A stretch of DNA of 64,000 bases from a bacterium (GCA_022072055.1 JAJVIK010000015.1:86111-150110), one strand, 5' to 3'; shown: positions 53,614 through 63,079, numbered from the stretch's first letter. The notes: generated by a model from the letters alone, not told the origin. Made by a program: numbers and translations.

Positions 53614-53919
53614 TCGAGGGATTGGGGGGCGATCTTGCGCGTATTGGACTATGATTGCTTAAAGAACTTGGTGGCCGTTGCGTCGGCGGTGGCGTTCTTT
53701 GCTGCGACCGGACTGAGCGAGGGATTGAGACGTTTGGTTTTGGTCCAGCATGTGACCCGCTTGGCCAAACCCTCTTTCGGCTACCTGGATGACCACTACT
53801 GTGCGCTGGCCAATGGCATTGACGCTCGACTGACCCCCTGCGCCCAGGGACCACGGCTCCAGTCTCCTCCTCTCCAAATCCACCAGGGCCGGAAGCTCCT
53901 GTATCCCTTCAACCCGTAA
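53614..53919 (+). pseudogene. C-terminal remnant of a transposase
   Basis: The frame ending at 53919 reads RVLDYDCLKNLVAVASAVAF and then FAATGLSEGLRRLVLVQHVT, RLAKPSFGYLDDHYCALANG and a short tail. The W/Y-x-R-L-x-N-L-V-A-L-x-x-A-x-A-F-F and A-L-A-(D/N)-G-I pattern is that of the C-terminus of IS4-type DDE transposases. The catalytic part and any inverted repeats are absent, so this is a relic. Confidence 0.45.
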
Positions 53920-53947
53920 AATGGGGAATGTCTGGGTTCTCAAGATC

Positions 53948-53977
53948 TTGACAATCCTGGCGTGACTGTTTTAGTAT
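53948..53977 (+). promoter_or_regulatory. Promoter of the FG-GAP gene
   Basis: TTGACA (53948-53953), 18-base spacer, TAGTAT (53972-53977). The run of ten G begins 20 bases after the -10, inside the leader, 9 bases before the ATG. Confidence 0.65.
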
Positions 53978-53996
53978 TCTAACATATTGGACTCTA

Positions 53997-54006
53997 GGGG
54001 GGGGGG
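53997..54006. repeat. G10 homopolymer tract in a leader
   Basis: Ten consecutive G between the promoter and the start of the FG-GAP gene, 8 bases before its ATG. Such tracts slip during replication and can act as a variable ribosome-binding region or spacer. Confidence 0.8.
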
Positions 54007-54014
54007 TACGTGTT

Positions 54015-56174
54015 ATGCGATTTTTCGAAAGTGGCCACAAACGTCGCAGTGGTGGATCCAAGGTTGTCTCTATCAGAGTCACTTTCCTCACCTCTTTTCT
54101 CCTCTCCCCCTATTCGCTTCCATCCCACTCTCAATCCCCAGCAATTATCGATCTGAACCAGATAATCGGGGGACCCGATGAGCGTCTCGTCCAAATCTAT
54201 GGGGACGATGCAGGGGACATGCTGGGTTCACAGGAAGGGTATGGTGCGGCGCTCGGTGACTTGGATGGAGATGGATTCGACGATCTCATCTTAGGCTCGT
54301 GGCTTGCGGCTCCTCCAGGAATGACCGAAACGGGGGAAGCGTACGTTATTTGGGGTGGAAAACACCTTCGTGGTGAGATTTTCGATTTAGCCGCTGCTTC
54401 TGGCGCGTATGGGGAGACCCGGATTTACGGCGAAGACAATACGGATCGGCTGGGTTTCGCAATTGCAGCCGGCGACATCAACGGCGACGAGATAGATGAT
54501 CTTATCCTGGGTGCGTACAGTTCGACTCCCCCCGGAGGGCTTTACGCTGGGGAGATAATCGTCCTCTATGGGGGGCCAGCCTTTCGGAGCGCCACACAAG
54601 TCAGCCTGGATGCTCCCATCGGATCACTGGGCGAAACCAGAATCTTTGGTGATGACCCGCTTGATATCCTGGGATGGTCCGTGGCATCGGGGGACGTCAA
54701 CAGTGATGGGTACGATGACATAGTGACCGGAGGGTATACCGGCACCCCAGCGGGAAGGTCGCGCGCAGGAAAGGTCTTTGTCATTTACGGACACCCAAAC
54801 AAACCGGGGACACCAACTGGAACAGGAAGTGTGCTGGACCTGAATACCAATGGGGCGATTTCAGCGTACAACGAAACCAGGGTCCTTGGAGACGAAATTG
54901 AATCCGCTCTGGGCGAATCGGTCGCCTGTGGAGATGTCAATGGCGACGGCTATGATGATGTCGTCATGGGGGCACCTGGAACCCTGTCCGCGCCGCCACC
55001 TGATCCCACGGTGGTTGTGTATGGTTCCTCCACCCTGCCTGGGACCATCATCGACCTCAGTCTTCCAGCAGGCACCCATGGTGAGACCCGCATTCAGAGT
55101 GCCAATAACTCCGATTTCCTAGGTGAGGCGGTTTCCACAGCGGATGTGGATTGCGACGGGGTTGATGACGTTATCGTCGGCGCGATCCATTCCGACCCAC
55201 CCGGTCGTCCCAATGCGGGGGAGGTCTTCGTGGTTTATGGAAGCGACACGCTGCCGAACTCCACAATTGAGCTTGTTCAGGTGCCGGGGGTCGTGGACGG
55301 GACGAGATTCCAAGGACGGGCCGCCACGGACCGGTTGGGTGCTTCCGTGTCCGGATGCGACTTCAATGGTGATGGGAAGTCAGACTTGCTACTCGGAGCG
55401 GAAACGGCTGATACCCCCGGCGCTGACGGCGTCGGGGTGGCTTACACAATTCGCAGTGACCCCGGAATACGCGGCTCCACATTCGATCTCAGTGTCTTTG
55501 TTCCCGATATTGAGATTCTAGGAGATAACTCATCCGAGCAATTTGGGTCTTGCACAGAAGCAGGTGGTGATCTAAACGCAGACGGATTCGAGGATTTTAT
55601 CGTAGGATCGCCTTTCTGGGACCGACCGGATATTGCTGGTGACAATACTGCCGGTCTTGTTGTCGCGTTGTTTGGAGAAGGAGAGCGTCAAACAGCTGTG
55701 TGTCGAGAGGCCTTTAAGACTGGTGTTTCCCCTGAAAGGGGATTCGGGGGCCGGCTCTCCCCAGTTCTCAGAGCATGGCTTTCCTTCGATGGTGGGCATA
55801 ATGGACTTGGGGGACCATCCGTTGCCGAGGCGACTCTGACTCGCACCAACAGTCCGATCTCGGGTCTTGGGGACGGAGACACCACATGGACAGCGAAGGC
55901 ACTTTGGGAGATAAATCTGGCCCGGGAAGGTCACACTTCAGCTGAAATCCGCTTTCAGTACCTTGAATCGGAAATCGCCGGACTTAACGAAAGCACCCTG
56001 GAATTGCACCAAGCGTCGTCACCGGCCGGTCCCTGGACTGAGATCAATCCTCAGCAATTGGATACTGCCAGGAATACACTTATGGCAAACATTGTCTCGA
56101 GCGGATTTTTCGCCATCTTAGGAAATATTGCACAACCGACCGCCCAGCATGCGAACTGGGAGCTGTACGATTAA
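54015..56174 (+). CDS. Secreted FG-GAP/integrin-alpha-type beta-propeller protein
   Basis: 719 residues with a signal-like leader (TFLTSFLLSPYSLPSHSQSP). It contains at least seven repeats with Ca-binding loops of the form D-(L/V/I)-D-(G/C)-D-G-(F/Y/V)-D-D-(L/V), such as ALGDLDGDGFDDLILGSWLA, GDVNGDGYDDVVMGAP and ADVDCDGVDDVIVGAIHSDP, each followed by an F/Y-V-V/I-Y-G strand. This is an alpha-integrin-like propeller. The last 150 residues are a separate beta domain (GLGGPSVAEATLTRTNSPIS, GFFAILGN). It is probably surface adhesion or a ligand-binding scaffold. Confidence 0.82.
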   Translation: MRFFESGHKRRSGGSKVVSIRVTFLTSFLLSPYSLPSHSQSPAIIDLNQIIGGPDERLVQIYGDDAGDMLGSQEGYGAALGDLDGDGFDDLILGSWLAAPPGMTETGEAYVIWGGKHLRGEIFDLAAASGAYGETRIYGEDNTDRLGFAIAAGDINGDEIDDLILGAYSSTPPGGLYAGEIIVLYGGPAFRSATQVSLDAPIGSLGETRIFGDDPLDILGWSVASGDVNSDGYDDIVTGGYTGTPAGRSRAGKVFVIYGHPNKPGTPTGTGSVLDLNTNGAISAYNETRVLGDEIESALGESVACGDVNGDGYDDVVMGAPGTLSAPPPDPTVVVYGSSTLPGTIIDLSLPAGTHGETRIQSANNSDFLGEAVSTADVDCDGVDDVIVGAIHSDPPGRPNAGEVFVVYGSDTLPNSTIELVQVPGVVDGTRFQGRAATDRLGASVSGCDFNGDGKSDLLLGAETADTPGADGVGVAYTIRSDPGIRGSTFDLSVFVPDIEILGDNSSEQFGSCTEAGGDLNADGFEDFIVGSPFWDRPDIAGDNTAGLVVALFGEGERQTAVCREAFKTGVSPERGFGGRLSPVLRAWLSFDGGHNGLGGPSVAEATLTRTNSPISGLGDGDTTWTAKALWEINLAREGHTSAEIRFQYLESEIAGLNESTLELHQASSPAGPWTEINPQQLDTARNTLMANIVSSGFFAILGNIAQPTAQHANWELYD

Positions 56175-56328
56175 TGTACTGTGGAATACATCCTGTCACA
56201 GCACCCCTCCTTTGGCAGGAGGGATGACGACAGGGGGATGTCTCCCCTTTTTTCCTCTGGCCCTCGCCCTTGCCGGCTGGTATCCTCCCCTCCGGTTTCA
56301 TTCCCTTCCCAACTTGGAGGTTGGTCCC

Positions 56329-59300
56329 ATGCGGAAACAGCCACTCCTTGCCCTCTTGGGCGCGCTTCCCCTTACTCTCCTTTTCGCGGTGGCCCCGCCG
56401 ATCGCCCTTGCCGACAGCGCCTCGGATCAGAACCTGGCGATCTCCATCCTCGACCGCGCTGGCTTTGATAAGGGGGTGTGCGCGGTGCTTGGTGCCGCCG
56501 ACACCACACTGGCGCTGGAGCTCGCGGATCCGAACGGTTTTCTCGTCCATGTTCTTGATCCAAGCGCCGAGGCGGTTCAGTCCGCCCAAACCCAGGGAGA
56601 TATTGACGAACGTTATGGGCGCTCCTTGGTGGTGGAAAGGCGGATGTCCTCGCGTCTGCCCTATATCGACAACATCCTGGACCTGGTTCTCGCCTCGCAT
56701 CTCACTCCGGATGCACTGAAGGCCGAGTCTCCCACGGAAATCCTGCGCGTGCTCCGACCGGCGGGCATCGCGATCCTTGGCCAACGCAAAGGCGAACAAC
56801 CCACGCTATCGACTAACGACCTGAACGCTTGGACGAGATCCGCGGGAATCGAGTCCGCCGAGGCGATCGAGGATGAGTTCGGAACTTGGGTCAAGCTTAC
56901 CAAGCCGGCGCCGAGCGGCATGGATGAATGGTCCCACTGGGAGCACCGCCCCGACAACAACCCGGTCTCAACCGACCAAGTCATCAAAGCCCCGTATATG
57001 ACCCAGTTCCTCGGACCGCCCTACTATATCGCCATGCCCGCGATATCCGTGGCCGCCGGAGGGCGGATCTTCACCGCGATGGGGCACATCGCCCACCACC
57101 GTCGCGAGGAGCCTTGGCTCAACACCCTCGTGGCCTGCAACGGCTATAACGGAACCATGCTCTGGACCAGGAAGCTCCCCGATGGCTATCTCGTTCACCG
57201 CTCCGCGATGATCGCCACGGCGGACACCCTCTATCTGATTCATCCGGATGATGGGGAGGGGGTGGTCCTCCTCGACCCGGAAACCGGTCTGGAAAAGGAC
57301 CGAATCCGCTTCACCCGTCCTCGGGGCGAATGGAAATGGATCGCGATCGAGGGGGATGTTTTGTACGGTTTGGTGGGGAAGAAAGAGGACCCCAAGGAAA
57401 CCACCATTCTCCGCAGCGAGTTCACCCACTGGAGCTGGGCCGGCCTATCCAAAGGCTACTATGAAGAGACCCACCCGTGGGGCTTCGGAAATGACCTGGT
57501 GGCCTATGACCTCAAGCAGCGCAAGGCGCTCTGGGCCCACCATGAGGAGGGCCTGATCGATTCGCGCGGCCTGGCCATCGGCGGAGGTCGTTTGTACTTC
57601 TATTGTGCCGACACCCACATCGGGTGTCTGGATGCGGCCTCCGGACAGACCGTGTGGACCAACCCCGACCCCAAGATCCGCGAACTGGTGGAGGAGCCGG
57701 GAGTCGGGTTGACCTCCACCCCCGGCTTCAAGACCTCCTGCTTCGCGCTCTACACCCCCGAAGTCCTCTTCTACGAGGGCCAGACCCTGATGAACGTCGT
57801 CGCGGTCTCCACCAAGGATGGGAGCCTGCTTTGGACTCTCCCGAAAACCAGCAGCAACCCCAACATGATGTTCCTGGATGGGAAGCTCCTCGTCGGCATC
57901 GGTGAGGAGGGGAGCACCCTGGTGGTCGAGCCGCTCACCGGGAAGATTCTGGAGGACCTTGGCTTCGCCAAGCGCTCCTGTTCACGTCTCACCGCGACCC
58001 CGGACTCCCTCTTCTGTCGCGCCAACCCGGAAGGCTTCACCCGCTTCGACCGCGCCACCAAGGACATCCTGCTCAACGGGGCGATGCGCCCGGCCTGCAA
58101 CGATGGCGCAATCGGCGCGAATGGCCTGCTCTACACCGGACCCTGGCTGTGCGACTGCAACCTTTCCCTCATGGGCCGTGTGGTTCTGCGCTCGGATGGC
58201 GGCTTTAACTTCGACCTCCCCGAGGATCTGAGCGGTCGCCTGGAGACCTTCGCCGAGATGGACACACAGGCGATCGTGGCCTCGAATCCGAACGACTGGG
58301 CGACCTATCGGGGGAGCAAGGCGCGCTCCGCGAGCACCGCGGCCGAGATCGGCGCCTCCGTTGCCCGGATTTGGACCCACAAACCGAGTCAACCGGTCAA
58401 GCTCACCCCGCCGGTGATCGCGGGCGATCTGCTCGTGGTCGGCGGAGAGGATGGGAAGGTCCGAGGCATTCAGGCCTCCACCGGGTCGCCGAAATGGACC
58501 CACCGAACCGCCGGACCGATCCTCCAGGCGCCGAGCGTGTGGAACGGCCGGGTTTATGTCGGCTCCGGGGATGGCTACGCATACTGTTTGGAGGCCGCCA
58601 CCGGAAAACCCCTTTGGCGCTTCCGTGGCGCCCCGGTTGAAGACCGGACTCTGATCTATGGCTCCATCGGTTCCCTCTGGCCGATCAACACCGGAGTTCT
58701 TGTGGAGGATGGGGTCGCGTACTTCGCCGCCGGAATCATCGATTACGATGGAACTTATGTTTATGCCCTCGACGCGGTGACCGGCAAACCGCTTTGGGCC
58801 AATGATTCCTCCGGACACCTCGACCCGAAGATTCGCAAGGGGGTTTCCGCGCAGGGACACCTGACCGCCCTCGATGGGAAGCTCTGGATGCCCGGCGGGA
58901 ATGTCATCTCCCCCGCCGCGTATGATCTCAAGACCGGGCAACTGGTGGGCGCAAACGCCGGGGATGGAACTCCCAAGGCCAACCGGGGCGAGGAGATCGG
59001 CATCCTTGATGAGAAACACCTGCTCCTGGGCGGAAAACTGCTTTATTCCGCGCGCGAAAATGTGGTCGATCCGGGTGAGTTCCTGGCCATCCCCCTCGAT
59101 CACCCTGAAAGCGGTTCCGGGAAGAGCTTGGCCCGTGGCAAGATCGCGCCCGCCTGGAACCAGGACTGGTTTGTCTTTGTGAATGGGAGACACACCCTTC
59201 CCACCTGCTGGTCCCGTGAATCCCTCTCCAATTATCTCGCGGCGGAGAGTTCGGCAACCACCCCAAGTCCCGCGGTGGTTTGGACCGCCACGGGACTCTC

Positions 59301-60213
59301 AGGTTTCGACACGGTTTCGCTCGCGCTTGCCGAGAACGCGGTGCTTGCAGTGTGCGAAATCCCGAACAGCGCGAATCTGGAGCCCACCTGGTCGCTGTGC
59401 GCCCTCAACCCGACCAATGGAGGGGTGCTGTGGCGTCAGATGCTCGGTGGCGCGGCCACTCCCAACTCGCTCGCGGTGGATCCGAGCGGACGCATCGTGA
59501 TTCTTCGCGAGGATGGGGTGCTCGAGTGCTACGGCTCCGGAGAGGCCTTCCGCGCCTATGTCGCCTCGCTGGGCGAACTGGCCAAGGCCGGGGGAAAGGA
59601 CCGTGAAACCGCCCTGGCGGGTCTCAACGAGGCGATCCAGAGCGGTCTCGATCCCGAAACCCGGAAGATGGTTCTCAGCCTGTTTGACCAGCTGGGGGTG
59701 AAGGTCAATCAGACAGCCTTGGAAAGCGGATGCCTCGTGGATTGGAAGGTCGCGGGGCCGTTTCCCTATGATGCGCTCAATCCCTCGGATGCGGTGTTCA
59801 TCAACGCCCCAAACCTGGATGTGAGCGGGCCGTACCGGATTGGAGAGAGCACCCACGAATGGCGCGAGGTCATCACCGGCGACCCCAAGGGCAAGGTGGA
59901 TCTCGAGCGGATGTATGGTCCCCTCGCGCAGGTGGCCGTGTACGCTTACTCGGAGGTCACCCTCGACCAGGATCAGGATTTGTTGCTCAAAGTCGGGAGC
60001 AACGATGGGGTGATCGTTTGGTTTAATGGGGAAGAGGCGGGCCGTCACGAGGCGGGCCGCGGCTGGCGTCCGGATGATGATTCGTACGCCGTGCGGGGCA
60101 AGAAGGGGGTCAACAAGGTGGTCCTTAAGGTGCTTCAGCTCGGCAACCTGTGGGCCTTCAGCGCCCGTCTCACCGACCCCGCGAATGAACCGGTGAATTT
60201 GGCCAGAGAGTAG
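56329..60213 (+). CDS. Secreted PQQ-type beta-propeller protein with methyltransferase-like N-domain
   Basis: 1294 residues from the ATG at 56329, which has TTGGAGG eight bases upstream and a clear signal (LLALLGALPLTLLFAVAPPI). Residues about 30-190 have the layout of a SAM methyltransferase (LAISILDRAGFDKGVCAVLG, YIDNILDLVLASHLTPD, EILRVLRPAGIAILGQRKGE), but the usual glycine-rich SAM loop is degenerate. Then comes a long PQQ/quinoprotein-like propeller with repeats such as NGYNGTMLWTRKLPDG, DAASGQTVWTNPD, QASTGSPKWTHRT, EAATGKPLWRFRG and DAVTGKPLWANDSSG. A C-terminal beta domain (VGSNDGVIVWFNGEEAGRHE) resembles PA14-type modules. No substrate or cofactor is known. Confidence 0.78.
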   Translation: MRKQPLLALLGALPLTLLFAVAPPIALADSASDQNLAISILDRAGFDKGVCAVLGAADTTLALELADPNGFLVHVLDPSAEAVQSAQTQGDIDERYGRSLVVERRMSSRLPYIDNILDLVLASHLTPDALKAESPTEILRVLRPAGIAILGQRKGEQPTLSTNDLNAWTRSAGIESAEAIEDEFGTWVKLTKPAPSGMDEWSHWEHRPDNNPVSTDQVIKAPYMTQFLGPPYYIAMPAISVAAGGRIFTAMGHIAHHRREEPWLNTLVACNGYNGTMLWTRKLPDGYLVHRSAMIATADTLYLIHPDDGEGVVLLDPETGLEKDRIRFTRPRGEWKWIAIEGDVLYGLVGKKEDPKETTILRSEFTHWSWAGLSKGYYEETHPWGFGNDLVAYDLKQRKALWAHHEEGLIDSRGLAIGGGRLYFYCADTHIGCLDAASGQTVWTNPDPKIRELVEEPGVGLTSTPGFKTSCFALYTPEVLFYEGQTLMNVVAVSTKDGSLLWTLPKTSSNPNMMFLDGKLLVGIGEEGSTLVVEPLTGKILEDLGFAKRSCSRLTATPDSLFCRANPEGFTRFDRATKDILLNGAMRPACNDGAIGANGLLYTGPWLCDCNLSLMGRVVLRSDGGFNFDLPEDLSGRLETFAEMDTQAIVASNPNDWATYRGSKARSASTAAEIGASVARIWTHKPSQPVKLTPPVIAGDLLVVGGEDGKVRGIQASTGSPKWTHRTAGPILQAPSVWNGRVYVGSGDGYAYCLEAATGKPLWRFRGAPVEDRTLIYGSIGSLWPINTGVLVEDGVAYFAAGIIDYDGTYVYALDAVTGKPLWANDSSGHLDPKIRKGVSAQGHLTALDGKLWMPGGNVISPAAYDLKTGQLVGANAGDGTPKANRGEEIGILDEKHLLLGGKLLYSARENVVDPGEFLAIPLDHPESGSGKSLARGKIAPAWNQDWFVFVNGRHTLPTCWSRESLSNYLAAESSATTPSPAVVWTATGLSGFDTVSLALAENAVLAVCEIPNSANLEPTWSLCALNPTNGGVLWRQMLGGAATPNSLAVDPSGRIVILREDGVLECYGSGEAFRAYVASLGELAKAGGKDRETALAGLNEAIQSGLDPETRKMVLSLFDQLGVKVNQTALESGCLVDWKVAGPFPYDALNPSDAVFINAPNLDVSGPYRIGESTHEWREVITGDPKGKVDLERMYGPLAQVAVYAYSEVTLDQDQDLLLKVGSNDGVIVWFNGEEAGRHEAGRGWRPDDDSYAVRGKKGVNKVVLKVLQLGNLWAFSARLTDPANEPVNLARE

Positions 60214-60216
60214 GTT

Positions 60217-60232
60217 ACACTAAATTTGGTGT
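60217..60232. promoter_or_regulatory. Near-palindromic operator ahead of HigBA
   Basis: ACACTAAATTTGGTGT: half-sites ACAC and GTGT around an AT-rich centre, one mismatched pair from a perfect 16-bp palindrome. It overlaps a -10-like TACACT (60216-60221) and precedes the GTG start by nine bases, as expected for autorepression by a HigA-type regulator. Confidence 0.55.
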
Positions 60233-60241
60233 TGACCGCCC

Positions 60242-60595
60242 GTGGAATTCACCGTAGAATTCTATTTGAGTAAGAGTGGTCAGAGCCCGGTTCTGGATTT
60301 CCTTCAGAATCTGAGAGAGCGCGATCCCGACGATCATGCCGCCGTGGTGGCCGGCTTGGTGAAACTGCGGAGTCGGCGGTACCACCGCCCTCCGCTCTCC
60401 AAGGCAATCGGAGACCAACTTTTCGAGTTGCGGCATGTTGGAAAGCTCAACACCCGGGTCCTCTTCTTCTTTGTCCGCGGAAGGCGCATCGTGGCCGTTC
60501 ATGGCATTCGGAATAAAGCACAGTCTATTCCCGCTCGCGATAGGGAAGTTGCTATCGCCCGAATGAGGGACTGGCTTGAGAGGTTTGAGAAATGA
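60242..60595 (+). CDS. HigB-like (RelE/Gp49 family) toxin
   Basis: 117 residues from GTG. FTVEFYLSKSGQSPVLDFLQ then NLRERDPDDHAAVVAGLVKL and DQLFELRHVGKLNTRVLFFF followed by RGRRIVAVHGIRNKAQSIPA are the HigB/Gp49 motifs: L-x-E-(L/I)-R, R-(V/I)-L-(F/Y)-F, and H-x-x-x-K-K/A at the end. These toxins cut mRNA on the ribosome. The gene precedes its XRE-type antitoxin, the order typical of higBA, and overlaps it by four bases. Confidence 0.85.
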   Translation: MEFTVEFYLSKSGQSPVLDFLQNLRERDPDDHAAVVAGLVKLRSRRYHRPPLSKAIGDQLFELRHVGKLNTRVLFFFVRGRRIVAVHGIRNKAQSIPARDREVAIARMRDWLERFEK

Positions 60596-60933
60596 GGAAG
60601 ACAAACTTCGATAAGTACGTTGAAGATCAGCTCCGCGATCCTCACTTCAGAGCGAAATTCGATGAGGCCGACAGAGCTTGGGATGTCGCAATCCAGCTGG
60701 TCGAACTGAGGGAAAAGGCGGGCCTCACGCAAAAGGAGCTGGCCCGCCGAGTTGGAACGACTCAGCAGCAGATCTCTCGGCTTGAGTCACCCGGATACGA
60801 GGGTCACTCCCTGAGGATGCTGAAACGTGTTGCCACGGCCCTGGACGCCGAGGTCACGATTCAATTTCACGCGGCGTCCGTGTCACGTCAACCCTCCAAG
60901 GCTGGAAGGTTTTCGAACGTCGCACGAGCTTAG
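60592..60933 (+). CDS. HigA-like XRE antitoxin
   Basis: 113 residues. RKTNFDKYVEDQLRDPHFRA is the HigA-type N-terminal helix, and AIQLVELREKAGLTQKELAR then RVGTTQQQISRLESPGYEGH an XRE helix-turn-helix. A short C-terminal tail follows. Expected to bind the near-palindromic site upstream of higB and neutralise the toxin. Confidence 0.88.
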   Translation: MRKTNFDKYVEDQLRDPHFRAKFDEADRAWDVAIQLVELREKAGLTQKELARRVGTTQQQISRLESPGYEGHSLRMLKRVATALDAEVTIQFHAASVSRQPSKAGRFSNVARA

Positions 60934-60983
60934 GCGTGGGTGTCGAAATCGTCGCGCCGATTTCAATCCGGAATGAGAACAGG

Positions 60984-61991
60984 ATGTGTTCAGTGGCCTC
61001 CTCAAGAAAGTGCTTCACTCATTCCAGGACCCAAGGGTTCATCCTCCTCTTCTTATTCCCCCTCGCGTCCTTCGCCTGCGATGACGCCACCGTGCGGAGC
61101 GCGGCGTTTTACGACAAGCGCGACCATCATCGCCTCACCCTGATGGCTCCGACGGGAGACCCCAAGGCCGACGAAATCGACCAACGTCTCGCCGCTTGGG
61201 CCAAGACCGCGAGCGGCGAGTTCAATGTCGCGTACCGGCGCATCGACCCAAACGACCCGAACATCCCCTGGAGCGAGTACGGCATCCCCTCCGCGCCGCC
61301 TTCGTTTCCGGTGGTGGTCCTATCCGGAACCAGCCGCGCCGACAAGCGCTTCTTCCTCATCGACCACTGGGAGCCCGCGCCGACCGGCAGCGACCTCCGC
61401 CTGCTGGTCGATTCCCCCTCGCGCGACGCCTTGCGCGAGGAGCTCGGCAAGCGCATCGCGGTCCTGCTCTATATTCCAGGGAAAGGACCCGCCGCCGGTA
61501 AGGCCGAACCCGAACTCCGCAAGGTGGTCGAGTCCCGTGCCCAGGGCCCGCTGGGAGTTTCTATCCTTCGTGTGGAGCGAAACGATCCAAACGAGCGCAT
61601 CTTGATCTCCTTCACCGGGACCGAAGCGCGCGCCGAGGACTGGGTCGCGGTGGTGTTCGGGCCGGGACGGTTGAGGAACCCGCTCATGGGGGGGGCGATA
61701 TCGGCGGCGGCGTTGAACGATCAGATCGATCAGGTGATTGAGAACTGCACCTGTCTGCGCCCGGTGTCCTCGTACGGGGTGGACCTGCCGATGCGCTGGA
61801 GCGAGGCCCTTTCGCTGGCTGCGCTTTCGCTGCCGGAGGAGGGGGTCGAGGAGGAGCCGGTCAAGGAGGCTTTTGGGATCGCGCGGGCCGCGTATGCGCC
61901 GGCAGCCTGGACCCTTGGGGCGATGGTGGTGCTGGTGGCGGGATGGGCGTACCTGATTCTTCGTCGCCGCAAGGGGAGCTTGGCGGCGTGA
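60984..61991 (+). CDS. Membrane-anchored hypothetical protein
   Basis: 335 residues from the ATG at 60984. The leader HSRTQGFILLFLFPLASFAC could be a signal or a lipobox with Cys. Two alpha/beta segments follow (HHRLTLMAPTGDPKADEIDQ and RIAVLLYIPGKGPAAGKAEP) that resemble thioredoxin-like or flavodoxin-like folds without active Cys pairs; INDQIDQVIENCTCLRP-like residues include a C-x-C. A C-terminal helix WTLGAMVVLVAGWAYLIL followed by RRRKGSLAA is a membrane anchor with a cytoplasmic basic tail. Part of its 3' end is duplicated 1.6 kb downstream. Confidence 0.55.
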   Translation: MCSVASSRKCFTHSRTQGFILLFLFPLASFACDDATVRSAAFYDKRDHHRLTLMAPTGDPKADEIDQRLAAWAKTASGEFNVAYRRIDPNDPNIPWSEYGIPSAPPSFPVVVLSGTSRADKRFFLIDHWEPAPTGSDLRLLVDSPSRDALREELGKRIAVLLYIPGKGPAAGKAEPELRKVVESRAQGPLGVSILRVERNDPNERILISFTGTEARAEDWVAVVFGPGRLRNPLMGGAISAAALNDQIDQVIENCTCLRPVSSYGVDLPMRWSEALSLAALSLPEEGVEEEPVKEAFGIARAAYAPAAWTLGAMVVLVAGWAYLILRRRKGSLAA

Positions 61992-62236
61992 GAATCCGTG
62001 AAGGCAAGCCGCTTTCACTCTGGACGTCCGCAAATCATGTGTGCAAGAGATTCTTGACACCATCCCGTCCTTCCCGCGGAACCGGGAATCCAGGAGTGAT
62101 CGCGGATGCTTTTCCGCGCAAGTCGCGCTTCCAGGGGTTGGGGACGCGTGTTGCACAATGTCCTGCATTCCCGATCGAATTGGGAATGCAGGGAAATCGG
62201 GGAAGCCAATTGCTGACCAGGCTCAATTCTGTAGTA
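61992..62236. repeat. REP-like inverted repeats in an intergenic region
   Basis: Two short structures with CCGGGAATCCAGG-type arms: 62067-62094 (TTCCCGCGG / CCGGGAA) and 62163-62191 (CTGCATTCCC / GGGAATGCAG around nine bases, perfect). They resemble dispersed extragenic palindromic repeats. No gene supported. Confidence 0.5.
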
Positions 62237-63079
62237 TCAGGCGGGAGGATTCTGCACGAGTATTGCCATGTACTTGTTGGCTTTTTCGTGGAGAGGGTCC
62301 AGCTTTAGGACCTTTCCCCAGTACTTGCGGGCCTGATCATGCCGGTCCATCTTGTAATGTAGAGCTCCCAGATAGAATAAGGCATCAATGTGCTTTGGGT
62401 TTTCCTTGATTATCTTGGATAACGTCTTCTCAGATTTGTCATAGTATCCCTCTCGGGCAAACATGATCCCTTTCTGGAGGAGTTTTTGGGGATCCGACGG
62501 CACTTCATGCCTTCTTCTACAAAGATCGCCAATTGCCGATAATGGGCGTATTCTCATGTGAGCAGGACGACAAAGATAGTTGACGAGTATGACCAAGAAA
62601 ATGAATGTAAGCCCAAGTTCGAGAAATCCAATGATGGATACAATGGCGGCAAATATCGTAATCAGGTATGACACCTGCGCCAAGAGGATGCGGAAGAACG
62701 ATGTCTTAAAGAGGTCCATCTGAAACCTGAATTGTATCCAAATACCCCAGAGGGATATGATCAGCATGGCGATAGCCAAATTGCTGGCCAACCCCATCGA
62801 AAGCTCACTTTGGTTTCGGATCGCAACAGATATGAACAGCATGCACCACCACAACACCAGACACATGACGAGGGAGAGAAATACATTAAAACAGGAGATC
62901 GTTATCATGCCGCCTATGCACTCGGCAAATCGGACTCTAAGTCCTTGTAACCGAAGCAGGGTGAAATAAATGCAAGCGCCAAGAATGACTCCGATGACAA
63001 GGCCGATAAGGATGAGTAGAACCAGTACCGGGCCTGCAAGCATCTCGAATGGATTAGGTTCACCAAACAAGAGTTTCAT
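62237..63079 (-). CDS. Membrane protein with C-terminal TPR
   Basis: 280 residues with about five hydrophobic segments up to residue 175 (PVLVLLILIGLVIGVILGAC, ISCFNVFLSLVMCLVLWWCM, GFLELGLTFIFLVILVNYLC), then one or two TPR-like repeats: KGIMFAREGYYDKSEKTLSK and ALFYLGALHYKMDRHDQARK. The GC content and codon use are lower than its neighbours, suggesting transfer. The TPR end would be cytoplasmic and dock partners. Function unknown. Confidence 0.7.
   Translation of the reverse strand: MKLLFGEPNPFEMLAGPVLVLLILIGLVIGVILGACIYFTLLRLQGLRVRFAECIGGMITISCFNVFLSLVMCLVLWWCMLFISVAIRNQSELSMGLASNLAIAMLIISLWGIWIQFRFQMDLFKTSFFRILLAQVSYLITIFAAIVSIIGFLELGLTFIFLVILVNYLCRPAHMRIRPLSAIGDLCRRRHEVPSDPQKLLQKGIMFAREGYYDKSEKTLSKIIKENPKHIDALFYLGALHYKMDRHDQARKYWGKVLKLDPLHEKANKYMAILVQNPPA

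Noticed and set aside
54015-56174. CRISPR-like regularity in the FG-GAP gene
   Set aside because: The repetition is protein-level (Ca-loop repeats of variable DNA sequence); no exact spaced repeats. No CRISPR array was found anywhere in the window.
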